From the NCBI GenBank assembly GCA_030562195.1, contig CM060199.1:27300338-27364337 (forward strand): a stretch of DNA of 64,000 nucleotides. Direction: 5' to 3'. The DNA is from Nipponacmea schrenckii (taxonomy: Eukaryota; Mollusca; Gastropoda; Lottiidae). Shown here piece by piece: positions 22,330 through 35,400 of this stretch; the first letter of the stretch is position 1; the number at the start of each line of letters is the position of its first letter. A program made the position numbers and the translations under genes. The notes beneath the pieces were generated by a model. The model was not told where the DNA came from. It ran no database searches and was given only the letters and a program-made list of their open reading frames with translations.

Positions 22330-22710
22330 ATTATTGTAAACACGTGAAATTATTTTGGCATTGTACACCATTTGTAATACCATAGAAAACAAAATCAATG
22401 AGGTGAGGTGGCACATCCCGGTCAGATTCACAGTTACCATAGATATTTCCTATTGTTATAACTTGTAAAGTATGTATTTTTCATTGTTCCATGGATATAC
22501 GTTACTATATTTACCAATTTGTCACAAAAAACGTTGAGCATTTTTTTTCTAAAAAAAGGGAATATTTTTGTCAATTAACAAAATATATGAAGTTTAACAT
22601 AGATGAGCTTGAATGTGCGTAGTAAAAGGTCGTTAATCTAGGATGTTCATTTATACTTTGATCTGTGAAATCTGATCTGTACTTCCGGTTTTAACAGACG
22701 TCCGAGAACA
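22330..22710 (-). repeat. Dispersed repeat, copy in minus orientation
   Basis: Diverged reverse-complement partner of 13670-14080, sharing GTGGCACATCCCGG, GTTATAACTTGTAAAGTATG and AATTAACAAAATAT landmarks. It lies just outside the putative piggyBac end. Non-coding. Confidence 0.6.
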
Positions 22711-23620
22711 GCTACTTTCATACATTTGACTTTTTGCCTTAAGACCTAAACAAGTTATTGTGCTAAACGAGATCTGTTACGTGAAATCTTCATTTGTTTT
22801 ATTCGATTATAACTTCCGGATTTACAGCCATTTTAAAATCGATTTTTGACTAAGAAATGTTATAGTACGTCTTTCAACCTACCCAAGATTCATGTATTTA
22901 TCAACTAATGAATATTAACAGGGGTATAAAAGGGATACGCACTGTATCAATACCGTTCATGGTTCTAGTTATAACTGTTTAGCTAATTGATAACATAATT
23001 GTGTTTCTATTACAGATCTAAACATGTTCACCTCCATTAATAATTGGTAGCCAAACATAGACCATGTAGGCTATTGTATATATATATATATATATTTAAT
23101 GAAACCTTAGCGAATAAAGACACGCTAGTCATATTCATAATTACTAATTATCGCTGCAATCATAAATCATGTATTATTATTATGTCTATGAAATAAAGTT
23201 AATATGTAACTTGTACTATACCTAATGTAGTATGAGTTAATATTCCTATCAGTAATATAACAACCGCCATGTTAGTTTAAGATAATAATATATGTTATAC
23301 AGGTATACAATCTATATTACTTCCTTATTTCTATGTGGGTCGTGGTTTAAGATAACACTGGTATTTTTATTACGGTATAAACTCGTCAGTAACATGAATA
23401 GATCAGTTGAAATGTGATTCAAATAAAATTTATTAGGCCTTGTAGTGACGTAACCAGGTTAGCATAACCTTATGCGTGAAAACCACTATAGTTATTAATC
23501 TTTAAATGACATTTAGATGTAGATAGAACATTAAATAAGAACACTATTGTAGATATACTACTCCCTCTAACCTTGTGCGTAAAAACCACTATAGTTATTG
23601 TCAATGTAAAGATATGTATT
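22711..23620. other. Non-coding DNA before Penelope-like fragment
   Basis: AT-rich with a TA-dinucleotide run near 23076-23095. A short direct repeat (AAACCACTATAGTTATT) occurs near 23479 and 23583, just before the Penelope-like fragment, and may belong to it. Confidence 0.4.
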
Positions 23621-23689
23621 GTGTAAAGTACAAAAATGGAATGCGACTGCAGGCATATATATAGCCAGAAAAACATGTGCCATAGTTAT

Positions 23690-24439
23690 AGATGAAAAAC
23701 TCAGAACAAAACGACTTGATGAACTTTCACAATATTTCATCAAAAAAGATAATCCGATTAATTTAATTAAAAACGGAATAGAGAAGGCGAAAGAAATCAG
23801 TTTAGAGTCATTAAGAACTCCTAAGGTTAGAACGACAACGGATTGTATTCCTTTTATATCAACTTACAATCCAACCCAAAAGGAATTTTTCTCTCATATT
23901 TTTAATAGTGAAAATATATCATCTTCAAATGATAACCTTAGTAAATGTTTTGATGGAGTCAAATTCATCAATAGTAAAAGACAGCCCCCTAATTTGAAGA
24001 AAATATTATCAAGTGCTAAATTTTATAATAATGATACCTAATATTCCACATCTTGCTGTGGAAAATCTGCTTGCAAATCAAATAATTATTGGAAGCACTT
24101 TTACCTTCAAAAATTTAAATTTTAATTTTAAAATTAATAGTAACATGGACTGTAACAGTCGAAATTTAATATACGTACTAATTTGTAACAGTTGCAATGA
24201 TATATATATTGGGGAAACGGGTGGACCTTTAAACCTCCGAATGAACAACCATAGGAGAGACTCTAAAAACCCACAAACAGCGCCATGTGCGGTCTCGAGG
24301 CATATAAACAAATGCGCTCACCATTTGGATATTTCAAAGTCTTCCCATTTTTTCAACTATTTACTGACAATGTACAATTGAGACGACAAAAAGAATCTTG
24401 GTTCATTAAAAAGTTTAAACCTGAACTTAATGTATAATT
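23690..24439 (+). pseudogene. Penelope-like element fragment with GIY-YIG endonuclease
   Basis: The first frame carries the RT-to-endonuclease linker (KRQPPNLKKILSSAKF). A different frame then gives a cysteine cluster (SCCGKSACKS), and a third reads NLIYVLICNSCNDIYIGET followed by LNLRMNNHRRD, which is the GIY-YIG nuclease with its Tyr, Gly and Arg residues. After another shift near 24350 the terminal RRQKESWFIKKFKPELNV block appears, ending in TAA at about 24437. These are standard parts of Penelope-like retroelements, in order. Most of the RT is absent, as expected for 5' truncation. The downstream GAAGAAGCTAATAAGCTGAAA is typical of their 3' UTRs. Confidence 0.8.
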
Positions 24440-27400
24440 CTTTTCTTGATCATATTTTATTGTTCAATAATCCCTTTCTATTAATTATGTTATATTGTTA
24501 TTCAATTATTTTATTACTTATATCAATTGTCTCATAAACCTGATTATGGATTTAATTAACTTCAACCTAATGATATGTTTACCATGTATAAATATGTAAC
24601 TATAGTATTTTATGTTTGTTTTGAATAGATACCGCTGAAATGTATATATTGTTGAAAGTTAAATTCTTTTATTATCTCTGAAGAAGCTAATAAGCTGAAA
24701 GCATGTAAGATAATGTGTATATAAAAATTGAATATGGATTAAATAAACAACTTGTTCTCTCGAAAATGAATTAAAAGTGTTCCATTTTACCAAGAATTGA
24801 TGACAACCCTTGTTACTTTGTACATTGTACGTAAATAATTGAAAGAATGGGAAGATTTTAAATTTAACATTTAGATGATGTGCGCATCTATTTAGATGTC
24901 TCGAGACTTCACATGGTGCCGTTTCTGGGTTTTGAGCATCTCTCCTGTATTTATATTTTATAGGTTTAGTGTGAAAAGTTTATATTTGACTTTTTTGGGG
25001 GTTAAAAGCTAACACTCGACAAGGAATAAAGAAATAAAATCACACTCTTTACTCGAAATTTATTTGTACCATTTTATAAAGGTGTGCAGAAGAAGAAAAA
25101 AAAACTTTTTTAACAGAGAGTTTCGCATATGGGAGGTAACTCACTGTACCAATATAACATTTTCAGACCATATTTGGCTTATTTCACAACAGCTTTGTTT
25201 ATATCTTTTCACATTAAACGTAAAACATATAAATTGTTACGTACGTCTTGTACATTACTAGTATTTTTACGGGCAACTTTTAACTTATTACAAAAAATAT
25301 CTGTATTATCCACATAACGTTAGTGAATTAGACATTTCTCCATAACATACACTTTAGGCACTAATGCCCTTCCATAGTTTTCGGCTAAGCGAAAGTATAT
25401 AAAAAAAATAATTGAACTGTGGCATTTCTTTTATCAAATTTCGCTCGAATTCGTGTACAATTTTGTGAAAACATTTTTCTTTGAATACTTTTTTTCAGTT
25501 GTTATAATCGCAACTTTGCTCAAAAATCCCATCCAACATTACTGTATACATATTGTATTTATAATTTTCTTTAACTAATTTACATATTTCAAAAATTGAA
25601 ATTGCAGCCACATCGAATGCAGACATTAGAATCAGCTCCAAATGATTAATCCCTCCTCCATACAAAACACTGTGGGAACAGCCCCCCCAAATAGACTAAT
25701 TTGTATCAATTATTTTTGACAATCCCTGCTTAAAGTGAGATGATGTTTAGATGACTGGAGAGAAAAATAGTAAAGTCAGGATAATAAACTCCAACAAGGT
25801 AGGTAGTCCACAAATAAATCAGTAAATTAAACAGAATAATAGCCGACTTTCAAGGAATGATTTATCACGTGATAACAAGCTGCATAAACAGGCCCGTAAC
25901 AAAGGGGGGGGGGGGGGGCGGAGGTGTGCTCAGCCCCCTGCAAATCATCGCCCCCCTTGCACTTTTGGTGTTTTTTTTTTTTAAAGCAAAGATATTATAA
26001 TAGTGAAGTTTATGTGTGACATGTCAAATGATATGGTCAATGACAGCGACACGCTTTATGTTTCATTATCACCGAATCATGTCAACAGCAGGTCACTATT
26101 ATAAGATCTAATTAATGATTACACTCAACTTGGTAGTATATATACCAGGAAGAAATTGTCATCTTCATGTATTATTTCAAATTCATATTACAGGTATGTA
26201 ACTTTTAAGGTATTTTTCATTATATTTGTGGTGTATTTGAGTTAACTTTATTTGCTTTTATCTATTATATTTATAATCATTTTATGTTATACATATACAC
26301 CTTTTTAATTATTATTTTACTTTAACATACTTTGCTACACTTCAAAGTGATTCTACAGTGGAATATAAGGGTGGGCAAAGACCGAAATATCATTTCGGTT
26401 AAGTTGTCAAAGTGTAAGGAGCTTGGCTAAGGCTAAGTCTTTCTTACTACAACTTAAAAATATATAATATATACGTTACGTACAATTTACATTATTATTA
26501 CGCTTTAATTACAAATATATTTAATACTAAACAATTATTTACATTACGTTTTCAATAGAACATTTATTGCGCTTTTAAACGATTCATGAAGCAATCATTG
26601 AATCAAAGCGTATGTTGCCCATTTAGGAAACTTAATACAAGTAACCTTGCAACGAGTTCTCATGGATATAAAACATATTAGGTGTACCTCTTACAAGCGA
26701 GTACGTTACACACCCCCATGTAGTTCGTACTGCTATTTTAGATTTACGTTTTTAAGATTCTATTACTTATGTATTTGTATATTTTCAGTTTATTTTATTT
26801 AGATGCATTACGTGTTTTAATTGTTTTATATTGATGTATTATTTCAAATTCATATTACAGAATAAACTATCATCCAAATTAAAAGTTCCAATCAATCATC
26901 AGTAATCCAGATAACCAGAGTTTAGAACAACTCCATAAAAGCAACACATTTACAATATAGGCATTGAATAGAAAATTAAGACTTTTATAATATTCATCAG
27001 CTTTTTATTTTGTTCAATCATACCTTTACAATACTTGATGTTTTGAATCATTAAATTGAACATTGCCCTTTCAATCTGAGGCATCATGCACGGGAAGAAC
27101 GGGAATCAGGACTATTCTTAACAAGAATAAAACATAAATGTGTTGTTTTAATCTGTCAAAGTATGCTTGATATTAGATCGTGAGGTACATCTGTTTGTAA
27201 TTGGTCTATCCAGAAACTATCCCTTTGTAGTCACTTCGTTGTAATTTGGTTGTTGTAGAAACCGATACCTTTTCTATGGGCATAACAAAAAGATCTTCTA
27301 TGGAATGATTGGTTGAATTGAAATGGTTTGCGATTAGTCTAATCTTTCTTTATGGAGAATGTTAAGGCGATGAGCGCTTAAACGATTACGCAACGCGTTT

Positions 27401-27540
27401 TTGTTTTCGCTTAAAAAATTCCACAATAAATTGTATGTTGCATTTTCGATGCACGAAAGAAGTTTTGCCGTTTAAAAAAAAAAACAGTGAGAAACATGTA
27501 TATACTCGCAGGTACGATATTGAGAACCTCCACATGGTAC
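24440..27540. other. Non-coding DNA, AT-rich, with short repeats
   Basis: No gene is convincing. Landmarks are the 3' UTR of the Penelope-like fragment (to about 24780), a G15 run at 25904-25918 followed by C-rich and T-rich tracts, and a 27-bp exact direct repeat at 26167-26193 and 26834-26860. Confidence 0.5.
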
Positions 27541-27557
27541 AGAACCGAAACCGTACA

Positions 27558-28105
27558 GGTGGGCTTATCTCGGCTTGCGACGCTCCTCGATTGTCGGCAT
27601 CTAGCTGGAACTGATAAAATCGGAGCGCTCAGGTCGGCTGCGACGCTCCTCGACGGATCTGGACGGATACAGCGACAACTGGTTTTCGCTAATCGTAAGA
27701 GCGCTTATGTCGGCTGCGACTGTCTACGACTCGTTCAGTTTTCGACGGCCATGTGATACATTTCAACATGGCGGCGCCCATGAAACTTCACGTTGTAAGT
27801 TTTGTGTGTTCATTTTTAACTTTTTTTTAAAGTTTTGAAACGCTTCCTTGGTACTTCGACTACCTGTAGTCATATTTTAACCCCATTTTTCAGTGTTGAT
27901 ATGATTCTTTCACTCAATTCTCATGAAAAACTCATACAATTAAGAACAACAACTCACTGGATCTGGCTGAATCTCAGTTGCCGACAGTCGCAAGGAGGCT
28001 AGTTGCGTCGTAAGCCATCTCCGGTCGGCAGGAACTGTCAGACTACCGTCTGGATCTGCAAGTTGCCGACAATCGAGGGGCGTCGCGAGCCGACATAAGC
28101 CCACC
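27558..28105. mobile_element. Foldback element with 42-bp imperfect inverted ends
   Basis: The left arm at 27558-27599 (GGTGGGCTTATCTCGGCTTG...) matches the complement of 28064-28105 with four mismatches. Internal sequence repeats GTCGGCTGCGAC-like words in both orientations, giving several nested stems. There is no coding capacity. This fits a non-autonomous foldback or MITE-like DNA element. Its right end touches the decayed Penelope-like RT fragment. Confidence 0.75.
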
Positions 28106-28109
28106 TTTA

Positions 28110-28720
28110 AGTAGAAGAGGGGATTTATTTTTGATCTCAATAGCCGAAAGGGGGTCGTTTTTAATTTTGCACAAAAAACGTTTTGAGTACCCTCGCTCTC
28201 TCAGTTTATCAAATACGAGTTCGGAAGCCAAATCAAAATCTTTCTTTTTTGTGCAAATTCTGTTGAATCTCAGAATTTGCGATTTTATTATGCCAGAAAA
28301 TGTATGCTTTGGATGGAACGAAATTTTGAATAAAAGTTTTTTTTACTTGGTCCTCAGAATACAGTTGTATCCATGAAATGCATGCTATTTTCCGAGATGT
28401 TTGCTGTAAGTTTTATAGAAGGGTGGTGATTATTTAGAATTTCGAAATACTCCCAAAAGTTTGCGAAAGAATCTGGCCAAATAAAAAAAAGAGGTTGAAA
28501 AGGGGGCATTAGTGAGATTTTGCGTTCCCATTTAGCCATAAAGATATTCGCATAACTCGACGCAAAGCGTTTTGCCATTGCAGTGCCAGAAGTTTGGAGG
28601 AAATTTTTTCATTGAAAGTGAAGTCATTTCAAGGAGGTGATAGTATATTGAAGAGTTCATCCCACACCTTGGGTAAATAATGTCATGTATCTCTGTTTAA
28701 TTCAGGTTGTGTCTTTTGAT
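28110..28720 (-). pseudogene. Penelope-like reverse transcriptase fragment
   Basis: On the minus strand I read FLQTSGTAMAKRFASSYANI followed by FMAKWER, then FEILNNHHPSIKLTANISEN, then FHPKHTFSGIIKSQILRFNR and LRERGYSKRFL. These are the later palm and thumb blocks of Penelope-like RTs. The catalytic YxDD segment is deleted between FMAKWER and the FANFWEYFE segment. Stops and frameshifts occur throughout. It is distinct from the GIY-YIG fragment at 23690, which is on the other strand. Confidence 0.75.
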
Positions 28721-31052
28721 CTCAATGGCTTCTCTAAGTTTCCTGGTTTTCTAGTAGATTTGATTGGATGATAAAACTTCCCATTTGTTCCATCTGACTC
28801 GGTGCCTCCTATCTTTACCTACGCCTATTTCTATCTGTGTAAGAAACAGTAAATAAGTGTGATGTTTATATCCGGAAGGCTTCTACTTAACTACTGGTTT
28901 GCTTAACTCAAAAAACATTTGTCATGGATATATTGGAAAGTTTTCAACAAGATTTCTAGAAAAAGTAATAGAAGAATGAATTTTAGTGGAATTACAGGAA
29001 CACCAAACGTCATTGGATTGGTGCAAATTTATGCCATCTGTGCCCCGTACACATAACAAATTTAGAAATCATCTTACAACCCTTTGAACAGATAAATATA
29101 AAACTCACTTGTGCTATTTATTAATAAAAAAAATAATTCTTTTATAGTTTATATTTATTGTTAGTTTTCGGGGAAGGGAGGGATTGATTCTCCTAAATAT
29201 ATTAGGTCGAATAAATATTTTACTGTAAAAATATATATATACTGGCTTGAATACTCCCAAATATATTAGGTCGAATAAATATTTTATTGAACAATATATA
29301 TACTGGCTTGAATATATAGGTCATGGTCCTTATAAGACCGAATCATCTTTGATCTTGGCGACTTTTGTAAAAATAGCCGAACATTTATTTATTATTTAAG
29401 GTACATATTATCCCACAATTATCTTTCTACTTTACAAAATTTACTGTTTTCAAAGGTCTAAAGGAAGTTTTACAAAATTTCGTGTTCTAAACAGGCTTTA
29501 TCGTCGGTCTCTAAAATACGTAGTATTATTTAGAGTGAACATGTCGGTCTATTGATGGTAACCTTATATGGTAATAGTACCTCTACGCATAGGTAAAGAG
29601 TCCGATTTGGACCCCTACGCTATTCCAAACAATCTAGTTTTCATATTTATTTTTCGGTTAATCGCACAGCTTTAGAAAAGTGGTTAGTCATATGATTCGA
29701 AGCGTTTGACGCCATTTGATTTATTGTTAAGTTTCATCATTTAATGGGAGGGCGTAACTGAATCTGCGTGTTTGAAGCTTTACCGACTGTCAGTCCATGG
29801 TGATTAAGGGGAGCATTGTTTTTGCACTACAGATCGTCCCACTTTCTAATTCAGGATAAATTCAATGGCCTACATTGATTGTTATGTCACCATGACCTTA
29901 TCGCATAACGCCATAAATGGTATAGAATACATAGGACATTAGCATGACACACATAAATATCAGATAATATTACGAACTTTGACCTTCCTTGTCAAATAAC
30001 CTTCAAACAATATGATAGGTAGATTACTCTTGTTATCTAGAGAAACTGTATATTGTACATGTAGACAAAACACATTTAATGATGGCATGTGAATACAATT
30101 TGAAAATACCTCATAGTATTAAATTTTATTTTTGATATGCTTGGGTAACCGCTTACAATGGTTTAATATAGACCAAGAGAATTCATCGAAATTGCACCTT
30201 TCTATTATGTTAATGAAATGAAATAAAGTTTGACGCCTGCTTATCTGTATATTATACAATCATACCACACAATCATTGTATGTCATTATAACCAGTATCT
30301 AATATTCATTGATTGAAATCTGTAGAATAAAGTCACGTTTGTCCTCAGTATCACCAACAATTATTTTTTTAAATGGCAAACATATCAAACTGATCAAAAG
30401 AGAACACCAGATCCCCAGATGACCCGCCCCACACCACAAGGATATTGCGTATAGTACCTTGTAGTTTACCTCCATTATAATGGATACCAATCACATATCT
30501 CATACTTTCCTTCAATTTTTATCTCTCTTTGTACTGTGGAAAAATTAAAGAAAGCCTTTTCCATGAAATCTTCGATCTTTTGATTAAATAAAAACAAATT
30601 CGACTTATATAAACTTTTAGTTCATGTAAAATATAAATTAAAAAAATCGACATGTTTTCAATATTAAAGAGAATAGCGAGCATGTAGGTGTTAATTATTT
30701 AATGTTTACACATTTCTGTTTAATAACTTTTAAATTTAGCTTCCAAATTGAAATTTGTATTATTTTATGTCAATTAAACATCATAGTTACCATTAAAGCG
30801 GAACAACAAACTCAATTAACATTCCAGTTAGCTGAATAGATGATTGAATTAATCTAGGAAACTTACCGTCTTTATTAACAGTTACTTTGAGTTTTGACTA
30901 TGTGTAAAGGAAGTTTGTTGTCTTCAAGTTGGTTTTGAAAAGACTTTCCTACAGCTCTATTAAATACCATTGGTACCATTTCATCATTATCATTTTCAAT
31001 ACAGATGGGAGAATATTACAATTTGTATGACAGTTGATATAAACCGCTGGTT
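28721..31052. other. Non-coding DNA
   Basis: No gene supported, apart from the short tandem duplication at 29191-29318 listed separately. A 63-residue hydrophobic minus-strand frame near 30300-30490 has no splice context that I trust. Confidence 0.45.
29191..29318. repeat. Tandem duplication, 64-bp unit, 2 copies
   Basis: Two copies begin at 29191 and 29255, each with AAATATATTAGGTCGAATAA and ending in ATATACTGGCTTGAATA. Confidence 0.85.
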
Positions 31053-31240
31053 TTACTGGTTATTCACAAACTCATTCGGCCCTATTTGTCTTATTTCAAT
31101 CAGGACTTTTTCATCATGAGAGGTGTCTTGTTTCACCACTGTAGCATAATCATCGCCTTTCAATTGCTCATCGCCCGTATCATATTGATAAGGGATGATG
31201 CCTGATGTCGCCATTGTATATGCCTCTTGTAATACGATGG
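31053..31240 (-). CDS. Candidate cytoplasmic-tail exon with a YATV motif
   Basis: The minus strand is open from an AG at 31241-31242 to TAA at 31053. It gives a hydrophilic, tail-like sequence with PYQYDTGDEQ, GDDYATVVKQD and an acidic/amide end. A phase-1 acceptor (TTAG before CC) fits the phase used throughout the neighbouring receptor genes. Gene B, upstream on this strand, already has its own stop at 32425, so this could be an alternative last exon or a leftover from another paralogue. The acceptor lacks a good pyrimidine tract. Conceptual only. Confidence 0.3.
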
Positions 31241-32424
31241 CTAACATTATTTGCTTTCTAGTAAATTACTCTTATTATACATATATATAAAAGTTTTAAA
31301 ACTTTATTTTTTACAACATCCAAAGCCTCAACACATGAAATCTTTTGGTTAGCTAATCAGAAATAGTCTACAGAGCTTACCTTTGAAATTTGAGCCTTCA
31401 AATCCATGTGTATCCATAATTATCCGTGTTTGAAAAATCATAATGACTTAAGAAATTACGAACGTCCCGCCATATTGGAAAACGGTTCGTCTTGATAATC
31501 AAAGAGTTATCCTTCCCGTCGTGCAATAGCGGTCATCTATATAAACAACGCATTTTTCAATTGTAGACTTTGTCAACAGGACACACAATTTTCAGACTGA
31601 CTGGAGACCAGCCGCGTACAGCACGGAAAAAAAATGAAAAGTGAAATTTTTGTTTGAGGCATATTTCAAGGTATTTTGCGATTTTCTCAGAGCTTGAATA
31701 TTAGGACTGTTTAAATGTAATAAAGGCCCCTAAAAATCAAGCCTGGGCCTCTTTAATACTGAATTATATTACAGAGATAGAAAGAAATCAACACGTAAAG
31801 ATTATCAAAGGATCTTATAGCTATTAAAGCGTTAAACAAGCCATGAACCGACTTATAAATTATAATTACCCGTCTGCTTTTTAAGGTGTAATAAATGTGG
31901 AGCTTTACTGTATATATACTGAATAGTTACAACCAAAACTACCTTATGTACACTATAATAACAACATATATATACAGGGACTTTAAAGCATTAACAATCA
32001 ATAACGTTTTGTTTCATGTACTTGTATTTGGCATCTGACGAGCTCAGTTTCTTTGATTATAATAAATAACTCACACAAATGTTTTACTAATTTATAAATT
32101 CTACAGTAGTCAATTAGAACAACGATTATTATGGAATTACGAGAGCTAGTAATATTTGGTATATGGTCGTTGAGTTACACGCGGTTTTCTATCCATATTA
32201 CTCCTTTTTTCATTTTCACCATGAATTGTGTAGCAGGGGTAGGTTGATGGACACGACCTTGTTATCTGGGCGAGGAACGTGATATTACAAATTGAGTGCA
32301 TGTGTTCCGAGTGATATTAGTTCTATGCTGTTGAGGTACAGGCGCACTTTTCGTCTTATTTTGATTGTAATTCCGGTCACTTTTGCTCTTTCTTCGGTTT
32401 GTTCGTCATGCTGTCTATCGTCTT

Positions 32425-35400
32425 TTATTTACGCCCGCAACATACACAAATTAGACAACAGAATCTACATCTTGTTCGCTTGTAACACGGACAACATGGG
32501 CAACAGCAACAACATAATACTACTACTATAATAATCAAACTTCCTACACATACACAGATGATGATACACATTTGATCACAAACACAAATGAGATCTTCAC
32601 ACTGAGGGGTAGGAGTAGGGGTAGTGGATGTGGAAGATTCAGAAGATACTTTTGTCGAAGGATTTGGTGGCGAAGAAGTGGATTGTAAAGAAGTTGATGG
32701 TGGTTGAGTTGGTGCTGACGAAGGACCTAGAAAAATAGAAAGAAATGGATATTTGTCAATGGGCTTTAAAATGGAGCTTGAATAGATCCCAATATATTCT
32801 GTTATAGGTTTCTATACATAAACTTTGTTCAGGTGAAATAGCTTACTTTCAAGACGAAACTTCAATAGGATAATAAAGGCTATGACTACACTACAGATAT
32901 TGTTTCGGTGTCAATGAAGTACGCAGATTGAGGGCGAAAAGACGAGGTAATATGTCCAGTGTGGCGTACTACGTGAGATTATTTATATGCAGAAAAATAG
33001 CAGAAACGAATACACCACATCAATAAAAAACAAACATAAGAGGCATAACTAGAATTAATAGTAATAAATAGTATATAATAATTGTTGATAATGTTGATTG
33101 AAAACTAAGTAGAATCTATTATCTGTGTTGAATTGACTGCCAGTCGTGGCATATTTAGGCATATTTAGGGAGGTGGGTTGATGTTTATTTTTGAAGTGTA
33201 AATGAATCTCTCCAAATGCTAATAATCCGGATTGAACTGAGCGGGATGTGCATTGTGGAGAATTTGGGGTGTTCGTCTTATAGAATAATAATTCATAGAT
33301 GTAAAACTCACTACAGTTTAGTATTAATTAATATGCATATTTCGAAAATCATCCAAAAAGTTTGTCTTATTGAAAATATATTTCTTATTCAATGTTTATG
33401 ATATTTTTCCACAAGCTGTAAAGCTGAATTTATTTTCGTTTGTGTCAATTAAAAAAATAGGCTTCGGTATATCTATCTATAATTATAAATTTTGAAACAG
33501 AAGAATATGCTCTTAATTTTCACAGAAATACATTGTTTTTTCACTTGTACGTTTAAAACAAGTCATAGCTAGAAAATATTGCCAAAAGGTAAAACGTAGA
33601 TTAAAGATAAAATGTTTATATAAACACAAAGCATCAAACATAAAAATGACTTCATTAATTTGTTTTACAAAAATTTATCATACAATCGTTAATTTCGAAA
33701 TAAGATAAGATCAATGTGTTTAAGTTGGATCAAATGAGAGCTGTTACAAGGCATTTGTCAAGAGACAAAAAACTTCAAAAACGTGTAAAGTTTATTAGAT
33801 AAATCTGGAATATTTACATTTATTTCTTAGTAAATTTAATACTTTTAGACTTTACTTCATAAATCCATACGTAGGCATATCATTATTAACAAATATGAAA
33901 TCAAAAGGAAAAATGACAAATTGATCGAAACTTATTTAGCTACCAGTATATGGACGTGGTATGACTAAGTTCTCATCAATCATCTACGATTGAAAAAAAA
34001 CAAAAACCAACTTTACACGTTTCTTTTCAGACAAGGAATAAAGTCCAATTTGAACTCAATATAAACATGCGAAATAAGGTAGCATATATCTTAAATAATC
34101 ATGATAGAATTCAAATGCTTCAATAACAAGAAACAACAATCTATCGAGATATAAATGTGATGCATATAAAATTCTTACCGATAAGAGTGACGGGAACACT
34201 AGAAACTATTTTACAGGTACCAAATTTTACGTCAACTGTTATATTTATGTCTTGATTCTGTTCAATAATTGACGGATCCAAAGCATATAAATCAACAGTT
34301 AGTGAAGAATTCCATTTTAGTAGCAGAGAGCTACAACTGTCATCGCTTGACATGGTACTGTTTTCAAAAACATACAATTTATTTGAATCCTGAAATGTAA
34401 TATAAATCCGAATATATTTCTAGTTTAAGGAAAATGTAAGTTTTTTTATGAACCAAAGTTCAAAATGAATTTTTTAATTGAGAATTTCGACTGACGTCAT
34501 ATAATTTAGATAAAGGCTATAATGAAACTAGCGTAAATATTTATACCGATATTCTTACCAAGACTAAAATAGACCATATAAAGTTGGGTTTTGGTTTGCA
34601 GCAGGCAATACTTGCCGACATAACAATAATGTTCCCACCAATATAATTTTGGACGCGCAGCATTACATCAGAAGATGATAAGTTGTCAGGCACTAAAATT
34701 AAAACACTTGAATATTAAGAGTCACAATTCTAGAGATATACGATATTACCTTTACTGAGATTTTTACTAATTTCTAATTGAAGTAAATCAGCAATGTCGT
34801 GAGTTAAATCATTTCTGGCTAAACTGCGTCAACTTGCATTTGAAGTGCGTAAATATAAATAAAAACCGTATTATATTTAAAAAAATTAAAATGATTCAGG
34901 TCGAGTCTTAACTATTTTCTACTGTGTTAAACTAAATGGAATTAGTTGACAAATTGAAAAGAAAAAAAGAACTCACCCATTACCTCCATAGAAGTTGTTT
35001 CACTTATAATATTATCTGTAAAATTACTCTGGTCATGAAATTCTGGATGGAGAATCTCAAAGACATAAATTCTACCAGTAGAGTCATCAAAACAATATCC
35101 CGTATAATTCCCATTTGTTGAGGCACTTGTACACGGATGATTAGTAAGAAATGCAATTTGTTTATTTCTATTCCACAGTAAAGTATCTTGGTTTAATGGT
35201 ACCTTTCTGGTAATATTACAAGCTTCCTTGGAACATGCCACCGGTGAACAATCCCTAGCATTATACAAATGAACTGAAAAGGAAAAACATAAAAACATCA
35301 TGATGTGATTAAGGCTAAATTCTAATTCACCATAAATAAAACCTATTTACAATGTAAATAACCATTGCAACAACAAAATTAGAATTGAGAACAGCACTGT

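Noticed and set aside
25904..25918. G15 run followed by C-rich tract
   Set aside because: Homopolymer with flanking low complexity; could be sequencing-length error and has no clear role.
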